This document shows, one piece after another, positions 14,252 through 25,703 of a stretch of DNA of 64,000 bases. Each line of letters begins with the position of its first letter. Within the stretch, counting starts at the first letter, position 1. This DNA comes from Amanita rubescens (lineage: Eukaryota > Basidiomycota > Agaricomycetes > Agaricales > Amanitaceae), in contig WION01000001.1 in NCBI GenBank assembly GCA_015039365.1, positions 992,001-1,056,000 on the forward strand, given 5' to 3'. The notes beneath the pieces were generated by a model. The model saw nothing but the letters and a program-made list of their open reading frames with translations, was not told the origin of the DNA and did not search any database. A program made the position numbers and the translations under genes.

Positions 14252-17200
14252 TCACAGCCTGTTCTCCAGTCTCCTAGAACTCTTAAGCGCAATCATCTTC
14301 TCGACCACCTCATCAAGCGGAACGGTGCTGGCCCGGGCCTTGGTACCGACGTCATCTCTGTTCCTGATATTGACGGACCGGGCATCTAATTCGTCCTGTC
14401 CGACGACTACGCAACCGCGCGTTAGCTCGACAGAGCACAGGTTCTGATAATGAATCACCTAATATAAAGTTATACTGTGCAATTTCTCCGTTTCTAATCT
14501 TCTTCGGAAGGGTATTTTCGCCGTTGTCTACATCGGCATAGATGCCAGCTTTATTGAGACGGCTTGCGATCTCCGCTGCATACTCTTTCTATAAATGAGG
14601 TAAGGATTACTCGAACCGCAGAGCACCAGTATATGGACATACGAATGGAGCGGCGACGGGAATCACCACCACTTGTCTTGGCGAGAGCCAGAAGGGCCTT
14701 TGATGGAAATCCTCAACAGATGCAAAGCTGGAGATCCGAAACCGCTTACCATTTTCCTGCAAAGTGCTCTGTAGTAATTGCTATGAAGCGTTCCAGACTT
14801 CCCAGAATCGCGCGGTGGATGATAACGGGCCTGGTCGGTGGCTTGTCTGGACTCGCAGAGTCATCTGCCGAACGGTATTTGAGATTGAACCTTTCTGGAA
14901 GCTGGAAGTCTAGTTGTATTGTTGCGCATTGGAAGGACCGGCGCAAGGCATCTCGGATAGTGATATCGATCTTGGGTCCATAGAATGCACCATCTCCTGG
15001 ATTCAACTCCCATTTTCCGGGATAACTTGCTTCCAGTGCTTGTTTCAGCTGTTCTTCAGCCTTGTTCCAGGTTTCAATTGTGCCAAGGTATTTCTCCGGA
15101 CGCGTAGACAATTCTAGGTGGAATTCAAAACCAAAAAGTCCATACACGTGCTGCATGAAATCAAACAAAGCGCCAATCTCTTCTACAATCTGAAAATGAG
15201 GAATACATGAGGTCCATGCCTGCTGTATTGATTGCGATGCTTACTTGGGAGGGCATGCAGAATACATGCGTATCATCTTGAACAAATCGCCTCACACGAG
15301 TGAGCCCCGTAAGCGCGCCGCTAGCTTCATTTCGATGGATGATACCAAACTCGGCCATTCTAATCGGAAGCTCCTTATAACTTCTGTCCCGAGAGTCAAA
15401 GATAAGGCAGTGACCAGGACAATTCATGGGCTTGAGCGCCCATTTCTCTTTTTCGACGTCAAGAATAAACATATCATCCTTGTAATTCTGCCAGTGGCCA
15501 GACGTCTCCCATAATTTAACGTTGTACATGTTGGGTGAAATAACTTCAACCATGTCAGTCGGAAAATGGATCAATTGTGACGTTCAAAGTTACTGACCTT
15601 CTTGGTAGTTTCTTTTATAGTATTCCGACTAGGATCTTTAATGAGCGCCGAGGAAGAACAATAGCTGTATTCTTACCCGCATTAACTCCACCAAGGAATT
15701 ATATATCCGCGTGCCATGGGGCAAGAAGAAACAACTTCCTGGACTAAGGTCATTGAAAAAGAATAATTCTTGTTCCTACAAACGGTCAATGTTCCTTTAG
15801 TCAAGTCTGGAAAAGACTAATTACCTTGCCAATCTTGCGATGATCACGCTTGGCAGCTTCAGCCAGGAACGCCTTGTACTCTGTCAGCTGCTTCTTGTCC
15901 GGGAATGAGATACCGTATATCCGCTGGAGCGATTCGTTGTTTGAATCTCCAAGGAAATAAGATGCGGAGTTCTAGGGATAGAAATTAGCTTTTCGTAGGG
16001 TTACAGTGGTCATCAAATGTACCTTGGTAACCATGAAAGCTTTGATTTTTCCAGCGTGAGGGATATGGGGCCCAACACACAAGTCGATCATAGGGCCACA
16101 GCGGTAAACGGTGGTAGACGATCCAGTCGGGTATCTTGGTCTCGATCAGATATTTTTTGTATTTGTTATACTGTCCTCAAAAATTAGCGTTTCATCGGTT
16201 TTGAGTAACTTGATAAGGCGAACGTGGAACATCTCCAACAGCCTCTCCTTCGACACAACCAGTCGCTCGAACTTTTGCTTTTCTTTCACTGCAACATCAG
16301 CTAGCTTCTCTAACGCGGGATAGTCGGTGTTCGAAACTGGTCTGTCGACGCGCATATATGAGACGGAAGCGCTAAACTTAACAGAAGGGAGCATACCGAT
16401 CAGGTATTCCCATTTCGTAGAAGAATCCATCATCGGTCGGTGGGCCCAAGCACAGATGGCACCCGTAATGTTTCTCAGCAGCTTCACCAAGTACATGAGC
16501 CGAAGAATGCCAAAAGACCTTCTTTCCTGTAGAAAATAATTGTACGTTGCAGGATACGCGGGACGAGCATCGAATACCTTCCGGATGTTCAAAGTCTAAC
16601 AACTCTAGTTTACAAGACTTCTCGAGTGGTCTCTCGAGATCCCACAATTCTCCGTCTACCTGTTCAATATATAAACCATCTGACCACTAGCTTTTTGGGG
16701 GAGGGGCATTCGCACCTTTGCAATGACAACCCGATCTGCTAGGCTTTTCGACAAATCTTTCGCAACGTCTAAAGGGCTCGTCTCCCATGTCTTACCCTTT
16801 TTCTCAGACCCATTTGGAAGAGTAACAGTCATTTCCTCGCGTGGTTGCGCTATTTCGGACTTGCATGAGATCCCATTTGACACGGTTTAAAGCACGACTA
16901 AACCAATCACCTTTTACGAATTCATCATACTCTACCTTGAGCTGGTCGAACATCTTGATACGATGGTCAAAGAATTCAGGAGGGGGTTGCAACTAAGACC
17001 TGAGTTTTAGTTATACTAGTCGATATTTCATGTTGAAATGCGCCACCTCTAGTGGGTATTCCGAGACGACCTGTTGCTTTGGTTTCTTCTCCTTGTTGGC
17101 TTTCTGATCTGATAAGCCGTCCGCATGAGGACCCTTCAATGCCGGTATTTGTGCAGGTTCAGACGAAGACGCGACTGGGTTGGCCATGGTTGATAGCGTT

Positions 17201-17307
17201 GCAGCAACTGGGATGCGGGGTAAAAGGCGCGGACGAGGTACAAGATAAAGGTGGGATCTTGGGTAGATGGATGGCTTGAATCGAGCGAGCAGCGCTCGGG
17301 CGACCAT
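14252..17307 (-). CDS. THS1: Threonyl-tRNA synthetase, probably mitochondrial and cytosolic forms
   Basis: Class II synthetase charging tRNA-Thr. Multi-exon. In order: N-terminal extension, TGS domain (about 16660-16830, [16 protein letters not shown]), editing domain ([16 protein letters not shown], about 16480), catalytic core and anticodon domain ending at 14252. Zinc ligands are visible: Cys in PMNCPGHC, His in DDTHVF and His in [11 protein letters not shown]. Motif 2 is [13 protein letters not shown]. The first ATG (17307) opens an Arg-rich stretch like a mitochondrial presequence ([12 protein letters not shown]) in a weak start context. Met41 (17187) has a strong context and would give a cytosolic enzyme, so leaky scanning could serve both compartments. 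Its start is 80 bp downstream of the VPS15 stop, same strand. Confidence 0.95.
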
Positions 17308-17387
17308 CCAAATATCGATCGGTCACGTTCTCGAGAATTTCCAAACATGACTCATTATCGTCGCGTAAGATAAGATAAGATATAGAT

Positions 17388-20300
17388 CTAATCTGCCCCT
17401 TCTGCGCGCCACACCTTTATTACACCTGCTCGGTCTCCGCTGACAATCCCTCCCCTGAACGGCGAATCAAAGCATGCCAACGCTGTAACTATGTCCTGAT
17501 GAGATCTGAGCAATGTCTGTTGGTTATGTGAAACCAAGCTTATTCTCTGCGGCGGCCTGTTAGTATTTTGAGAGGATGGAGCAGGCCAAGTCTCCACATA
17601 AGTTGCTGCGTTTCCACTGGTAATCGAACTAAGACGCAGGCTTGTTAGAATAACATCTCCCACATTACGCAATACCAATGACGCACCTGTACGTTGGCCT
17701 CTCATGTTCCTCTTCGAGGCCGCTGAGGATGGAGGTTCGTTCCAACTTTGACAAGTCCCATAAGCGGATCTTCTTGTCTTCTGATCCAGTGATCATGAAT
17801 CCCCTAGCAGCTGAACGTGTGCTTAAATCTCCCAAGTCTCCCAATTCCAATCGATGCAATCCGGGATACCCGCCAAAATCTGGTCCAACAACCATTGCGC
17901 GCACATCGGGTGCTGGTGGAGGGATGAATCCATCCCCAGACCTTGAATCCCGCCTCTCATTTCCCAGTCGAATTTGCTTCTACTGGAACGAACCAGTGCA
18001 GCCATAGCCACAGGCCGGACTAGCCTCCGCCTCCACACCAGCTACCTCCTGGGGTTCTTGCATCGGTTCAGCACCTTGCACGGACGCAGATACGCATCAC
18101 AAACGTCTCGACCAACGTCCCATTCTCGATATTCCAAACTTCCATCACCGAGGATGATGTCCTATCGGCGTTCTGCCGCGATGTTTCGACCGCGACCATG
18201 ATCCAGCGCCCTTTCCCCTTCGTCGGATGTATCACACATCGATGTATCCGTTTCCGACTTCCAAATGTCCCTCGCACATGCCAACTTCGCAAGTGGAGTC
18301 CAAATCGTAGGTCCCAAAGAGACAAAACACCTGTTGATGTCCCTGCAACTAACCACTTCCGCTTTCGATCGATACATAGGCATGTAATAGGTCCATAGTG
18401 CCGTGGATTTGTCATTGTCTGTAATACGCCCATAGTCCGTACATCCATGATGGTCACGTTTGAATGTGTAGTGGCATAGACAAGGTTGGATGAATTATCT
18501 GAAGGAATGCAATGAGAGTTTGGTGACGAAAACCATCTGAGCTTTCATACCTGTGTTGTGATGCGTCATACATGTAATGTATTCCCCAGGCACTTCGAGA
18601 CGGTGCTCTCTAACAAGGTGCAATTTCCCGTACTTTGGTAGAGCACCACTTTGCGTAACTGACACTCGCACGATATGGAGGCTCCCATCTTCGGCTGCGC
18701 TGGCAAAGCAATGTGTGCCTTCTATAAAACACACACATTTGACTCTTGCATGATGCTGTCCATATGTATGCCGAGGCTTGCTCGTCACATTTCGTTCCAG
18801 ACGTGCCGTATCCCACACCTTCACCGTTTTGTCATCCGAGCACGACACAAAGAATACGTGATCAGGGGACACTGCCAATCCCGTCACGGTTTCCGAGTGA
18901 GAGGTTAGGTTAGCAATGAGGGTCGCTTCCGTGCGTCTCAAAGTGCCATCCCGAGTCAATAGACTATGCCTCACGACATTCCGACGCCGGATAGGTCCCT
19001 CGTGGACCCGCGGGCCGAAATCAAGTTGTAGATCTCGACTGTTGTCCAGATATAAACTTTCCAAGAGATTATTAATCGCAGGTTCTTGGCCGTCTACATA
19101 TCTGCTTGAGCAACAAGGTAGGGCAATACATGACAAGACGAACCGTAAGTGGATATGGGATTAATGGAAAGTGGAACGCGGCTCCCTCTGACTGTACCTT
19201 GTACGGATAATGGAGAGGATCTTCCCGAAATGTCGGCTGAACCCACAGCCTCGAGTCTCAATTTGGAATGTGCCTCCAGAACACCAGCGACATTCATCTT
19301 TGAGGAACCAACAGCTGGTGCGGCCTTTTGACCTTCAAAAATGCTTCCAATCGGCATTCTGCTGAGTGGATTTAGCGACGCAGAGTTCGTCGTCGAGACT
19401 ATCGACTCAGTTGGGCTACTCGGTCGCTCTGGGGCAGATGCGGTGGGCGGTGATGCAGGCTTGTTACTTGATGCGGTCGCAGGGGGTGAGGGACTAGCAA
19501 TACCCGAAGATGGCGACGCAAGATTTTTCGGCATATGCTGGGCGCCGATGGAAGAACTGGACCCATTTATGGTGGCCAAACGCCGTCGCAGATCTTCAAA
19601 GGGCGTTGACATACTCCCCTGATCCACGCTCGATGCTCGAGGGATACGTACCGGCGCTGACATTGGGGGTCGTAAATAATCAGTCCCAGACGAACGCCGC
19701 GAAGAATGGGCCGTTAAGCGGGAGGAACGAGCAGTGTGATCAAAGGCATTTCGCGATTTTAGGAAGACAGTACGTGGAACGACACCTAGCTTTTGCAGCT
19801 CGACATCTCCAACAACTTTGAGATTCTTGTCTGTCGCGAGTTCGAGCCTTTGACGAGAAGCATAGCTTGGTAAGAGATCAGTACTCAAGGGCTCTGGAAT
19901 GAGACCATCACATACATACCTAGCTCTGGCCTCCGCAAGTTTTAAAATATGTTCCCGCATCGCAATGAGTTTCGTTTCTTCGGCAGAAGTCATGCCTAGC
20001 TGCCGCAGCTTCAACAGCTGGGCTTCATCTCTGAGGGGGCCGTAAGCGATTTAGCCCGCTTCAAAAGAGAACGCGTACATACTCTTCTGATTTCTTCATG
20101 ACGCTAGTGCTCTGTTTACGAACAGAGACCACGCTTTCTTTCGGTGACTCCACTTTTGAAATCCCTTTTTTGAAGAGTTTCCAGAAGCTTGCCTTGTCAG
20201 ACTTCATCGCCCACTGAATTGCCGTGTCAAGAATTTGACGTGGAAGCTGCAGAGTAACAATCTCAACATGACGCCAATCACGAACGAAAAGATACCTTAC

Positions 20301-23097
20301 TGGTAGTTTCATCGTGTTCAGCAGGCTCTGCTCAGTAATAGTTGCCACGTCCGATCTGACAAAATGGCGCAAGGAAGGATAGAGGATGCACCAGACATCG
20401 CTGGAAGGTAATTGTGTAACAGCTGCCGCTATGAACGCAACGGTGCCTTGTCGTATCCAGTAATTTGGATGGTAAAGGAAACCAAGCGTAGCACTCATAA
20501 GTTCCCATATCCTCATTTTTTGGAATAAACCAAGCTCGCAGAGGCTTGTCAGGGCGGCTAGCACCCGTGCAACGACGCTCTCTTCCACGTCTAAGAATGA
20601 ATAAGTCTTGGAACTAAAGGAGGACAGATATTTCAATGTACCTGATAAAGCCTGGACCATCAACGGAAGTATATACTCCTCTAGACTCCTCCCTCCGGCA
20701 CAAGCAGCGACATCCACAATGCTTTCAAAGAAAGCATAACGCAATAACCAGTCTTTATCATTTAGGTAGGTAATCATGTGGCTTAACAGGACATCATTTG
20801 TCCTCTGTCTGCCGAGGAAGATGCATATTGACGAGATGTCATGAAGAACGGCTCGTTTTACAATGCTGGATTGGTCCATCAACAACGTAGCAAGGTGCTC
20901 TTGGATGACATTCTGAAGGTCTTGCATGCTGGCATCGTAAGATATCTACAATAGATGAACAACTAGCTGATCGATCGCCGACGATGGAACTCACCTCAAA
21001 GTGGGCACCACCGTACTCTTGCGCGTCAGGAGTTAGTTTAAATGCACCATGTGCTTTAAGTGCTTGTCCCATTTCCAAGAATCTAACGGCGGTGTTGGCA
21101 ATCTGCACGATACACTGAGCATATGTACACCGCACAGAAACTTCTTGGTCTAGAACGATATGCTTAATATTCGAAAGTATATATTCAGGAAAGATGGCAG
21201 CATTGGAAGGCGTTATGACGGTGACGAGCATCAGCTACAAGTAATATCAGTAAATGAGTATTGCAAGAAGCAGATGTGGACGCACTACTTGGACCAAAGT
21301 TCGTACGGCTGCCGATCGTACAACTGCAGCTTCGTCATGCAGTAGTTCAACAATGTACGGTATCATTCGGTCCAACTTGGCTTCGTCTGTCAGGTAACAG
21401 GATAAGGCTAGGAAAACGTCGAGAGCCCGGACTTTGGAACTGGATAGAGAACAGTTGCGTATGTTTGCGGTTATCAAGGCAAGAATAATGAGAGCGGGTC
21501 CATCTGATTTCTTGTGAGTAATAAACGAGGGATAGAAGAGGAATAATGAGTTACCATGCAAAGCTGCTCGTCGTCTTCCATCGGTCGGGCTGTACAACTT
21601 GGAGTCTCTGTTTGGTATATGCAGCTCAACTGGCAACACGTCCTGAAAGGGTTTCGACGTCGAAGATTGTTGTGCATAGTCAACCCTGACATCCATGGGG
21701 GGATATTGAGCGGTTTCTTCACTGAGGTATGGTGCAAAGCTTTCGTAGTCAGCCCATAACCGTTCTATCCGTTGATCAGAGTCACTGGGCAGGGTATCGA
21801 TGCTGGATTCGGTGTTTGTTACTGTGGTTACGCTTGCCACTGAACCCGGCCTTGTAGCAGGTGCGGGGGTAGATGCAGGTTGCATTGACGGGGGTGTATT
21901 AGATGTCAAGTTGTTTGATAGTTCATTAATTGTGGATACATAATTGTGGAAAAATGAATAAAATGACTCGGGGAATACGGTTCCCCGCAATGTATGCAGT
22001 AGATTGTCGAATGTGGGCCGGTCAGAAGGGTTTAGGTTGATCATTTGCTTGATCATGTCCTATATCCCGATATGAGAAACGAGCAAGGCCGATGCAAAGA
22101 GACTCACCCGGACACCAGCGTCATCAATGGAAGCAAGCTGTTGGTCGACATTGTACTCTCCTTCTCGGTATTTAAATAGTTGACTAAGCGTGAACAGCGG
22201 TGCACCCTCGAGGAAGAGTTCGGCAATGACACAACCAACACTAAAGCAATCCATGGATTCTGTGACCTTGCCATCCCTCTTCCCTTCATTTCCGGCAATG
22301 CTCAACTTGGACTTCCTCGCGCTTATTTCAGGATTGTCTGCGGCTGTGTAGAAGCGTTCGGGGGCGATGTAGCACGTTCTTCGTCCGGACATATCAAAGT
22401 AAAAGGAAAAGTCGGAGGGGTCGTCGAGGGGAAGATATGTCGGTTTGTACGAAGCGAAATCTGTGAGATAGGCCCAATTCCAAGATGTTACGAGGATATT
22501 TTCGGACTTGATGTCACCATGGGACACTTTATGATTGCGCGCGTCGCGAAGAGCGGTAAGCAGTTGGAACGCGATCCACCTCTTTTCTATCATACTTAGA
22601 AAGGGCCGTGTGCTGTATAGCGGTTAGATTAGAGACATGGGGCGGACGAGAGGAGTACCTGATACGGTCATATAGATTGCTGGCCATCCATTGTCGGATA
22701 ATGTAGCCAGCCTTGTCTGTTTCTGTAAATGCCTGGTAATTGTAGACGTTGACGACTTCCGCCAGTGCTTTCTTCTCGTCTACGGCATTCTGAGTTATTT
22801 GGCGTAGCCAGAAAAGCAGAGCGAACCTTTCAAGCGCTTCTGGTAGTTGATGAGAGATAGACCTGGATCTGGTTTGACAAAGACTTTGATGACCAGATAA
22901 CCATTGCGATGTCTACACCTGATAGTCTTGAGGAAACGAGCGGTGCCTAGACTGAGGACATTGTGAGTGAAGGGTGGGTGGGATGTGATGTAAACGGACC
23001 TTCGTTCGTATATGATATCGTTTCCGAGCTCAGCGATGAAAGAGTCGAGAGCACCTGTTGTACGGGTTAGCGTGGATGCGGAGGGCGTGTTGCCCAT
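17388..23097 (-). CDS. VPS15: VPS15 regulatory kinase of the class III PI3-kinase complex
   Basis: Scaffold of the Vps34 lipid kinase complexes for autophagy and endosomal sorting. The protein starts MGNTPSAS, fitting the N-myristoylation known for the family. A kinase-like domain follows (about 22060-23000): IKVFVKPDP, then HGDIKSENILV and DFASYKPTYLP, so the usual DFG is DFA, as in other Vps15 proteins. Downstream are APERF and a substrate lobe, then HEAT repeats (about 20060-22056), a low-complexity Ser/Pro linker (about 19150-19700) and a WD40 propeller (17388-19136) with blades such as HSETVTGLAVSPDHVFFVSC and HQDIVTALACF. Many short introns. The start is divergent from the membrane protein at 23345. 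Confidence 0.95.
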
Positions 23098-23344
23098 GAC
23101 GCGGGACGGAGACGGTCCGAGTCGATCGCCGAAAAAGGCAGTCGTCGGACTCCCACGCGCTCTTTACGCCGTCCGTGCGCTCTTGAAGCCTGGCGGCCTT
23201 ACGACGACTGGGGATATTGTCAAATTGTACACCACAATTATTCAGCAGAAAGTGTTTAGCCAGCGGAGATGACGAGAACAAAGGCACGCGGGCGGTGTGG
23301 CACTGCTGACAAGTATAGTATATTTCTTTTTCATGTTCTCTCTC

Positions 23345-25220
23345 ATGACCCGTAAACGACTCTTCATGATAACCCACGTTCTTCTAACCGCTGTTTTCCT
23401 CTCCACTCCATCTAACTCCCTTGCATTGCATCTTCCCCGCAGCACCGATCAAACCAGTACCAACTCGTCATTCTCCCCAAAAATATGGGTAATTATCTTA
23501 TGTCTATTCATAATATTCCTCATGCTTATATATATATATAATATATATAATATATAGGCGCCTGTCCTCGTCCTCGTCCTCATCACCTTGGTCCTTACAG
23601 TATGGCATGTTTTCAAACGCGGGTGGCTCCGAGGCATGCTAAATGGCCTCGCTACACCCGAGGGTTTCATTTTCACCTCGAGCACGAACACAAATCGTGC
23701 TACAGAGCTCACTGCTGAGCAACTCGCAGGATCCATCAACCGGAACACAACCGCGAATGTTAATGCAACTCCCACCAGGCCGAGAAGGACACGCAGGGCA
23801 AGGCGCACTCCCTCGCAGATATCAACTACATCTCTCCCAGCCTACATGAAAGAGCCTGGCGAACTGGAGCTTGTCATCGTCCGGTAAGAGCTTTCTTGAT
23901 AGCCTTGGTAACGATGCTAATGTAAAACTTAGTGGCCCCATGGACATGCAAGATGTTCCCCAACCAGCTGCAACGGTAATGCCTTCAGTGAATGAAGATA
24001 ACGAGGAAATGCCTCCTAGAGACCAATCTATCGAATATCCTCCAGAGCCTCATTCACCTGACAATATGCCGTTCTTGCAAGACAGCATCGCCGACCTGAA
24101 CCTTCACCAAATGCCCACGAACAGTCCAGACCCTCGCGGAGAAGCACCTTCCTATGACGAAGCTTTAAGAGCGCTATCCAGACAGTCGCCACCGCTCACT
24201 GAAGTCAATCTCAATGACCCTCCGCTCAATCTAGAACGACACCGACCTCAACGAACATCTGGTTTCCGTTCGATCTTGAATTCCATGAATCCAACCCGTC
24301 TGTCGTATCATAGTCCGACCAACAACATTCGTCGCGGTCATCAACGAAACGACTCGGAAAATTCTGTCGACTCTTCTGCCGATTCACGTCCTCAGAGCGC
24401 AAGTGGATCGAGTCATCGACAGTCACCTTCCACAAGTTCATTCTTTAGAACACTTTCACGCCAAAGGTCAATTCGGACGATCAACTCGAATCATCTCACG
24501 TCACCCTCTGTCATCTCAATCAATTCCATATCATCTCCGCTTACACACACGGCCTTGCGAACAGAGTTTACTTATCCTAGAACGGGACCCACGCCAGAAC
24601 AATTTAGATTGATATCATCGCCAGACGCACTTGTACGCTTTGGCGTCCCGTACGGTGCCGATGCCATCGCATTCGCAGCCTCAGCTTCCCGGCAAGACCT
24701 CGAGCCTCCACCTCCCGATTTCGACGCTGCATCCTCCATGACCAATCTGACCCGACCAGGTGGGCCTACATCCGAGGTTACCTCTGCAGTACCACCTTTG
24801 CCGGAAACCACGCCTCCGACGCGCTTGAATACCCAGACCGAAATGTTCGCGCGTACCGAGCTTGACGTTATTCCCCAGAGTGCCGTTGCCACCCAGGATG
24901 GTCACACGGAAGAGGCACAGGATGCCGATGCCGATTCTCCTTCCACGCCGGTTGATGGAAACAAGTCCGTCTCCTCGAGGTACTCCCTACCTCCTCTCCC
25001 ACCTTCGTCTTTCCGGTCCCCGACAGAGTTTGGAGTCCGTAGCGAGTCGAGAGTCAGCTCGTACTCGATACAGTCGTATGCCACTGCCGTGGAATCGGTA
25101 TCGGCACATGGTGTCAGGCCCCAGGAACCCGATGCTACCGTGTCCAGCTCGCATACTATCCCAAACTCGGGTAACAACCAGCATACAACACAAGCTGCCG
25201 TCAATTCAGACTCTTCATAA
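23345..25220 (+). CDS. Single-pass membrane protein with PY-like motifs and Ser-rich tail
   Basis: Three exons, 23345-23488, 23558-23883 and 23933-25220, keep frame exactly and give about 585 residues. An in-frame ATG at 23333 would add four residues; I prefer 23345 because it begins a compact signal peptide (MTRKRLFMITHVLLTAVFLS). Intron 1 is very AT-rich. Exon 2 starts with a hydrophobic membrane segment (APVLVLVLITLVLTVW) followed by basic residues, predicting a cytosolic C-terminal tail. The tail has LPAYMKEPGELELVIVRG, which resembles a segment I associate with basidiomycete homologues, and APSYDEAL, then about 350 Ser/Pro-rich residues. LPAY and APSY resemble WW-binding PY motifs, so an Rsp5 adaptor or substrate role is possible but unproven. 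Confidence 0.78.
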
Positions 25221-25703
25221 TTAAGCGGGCTTATTATAGCTAGACACTGAATGTTTAGCGATTATCATTTGCTTAATATCTTATTCAACAATCTGACCTT
25301 TTTTTTCATTTATTATCAAGGGAATAAATACGCGGCATTGATTCACATTGCTCGGGTACAATGAATCGAGCCTTTTTTTTTTGAATGAGGAAAAAGAATG
25401 TATTTGTATTGATACATTTTCTGTGCGATATCGTCCCAACTCGATCCCCCCCACCCTATGTAAAAACTAAAAATAATTAGCATGTCAGATTGCTCGTAGC
25501 GTCGACTACTACTACGCGATATCAAACAGGGAGTAAAAGGACACTTTAAGTATAAAAGCAACGACAAAACCTTGAAAGAATACATATTTTGCTCGATGTG
25601 CAATGCAAGGGGATCGGTGCAAGAGTGATATGGATGAGAGAGCCTAGAGGGTATAAAAACGCCACAGAATAATAACAAGTAAGATGATAAAATTATAAGG
25701 AGT
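25221..25703. other. Convergent 3' region between the PY-motif membrane protein and SET1
   Basis: About 480 bp between two convergent stop codons. It holds the two 3' UTRs. AT-rich; a T run at about 25371-25381 and AATAAA at 25322-25327 are plausible 3'-end signals. No gene supported. Confidence 0.5.

Noticed and set aside
23521..23557. TATA/AT dinucleotide run as a promoter
   Set aside because: It lies inside the first intron of the 23345-25220 gene; ordinary AT microsatellite.
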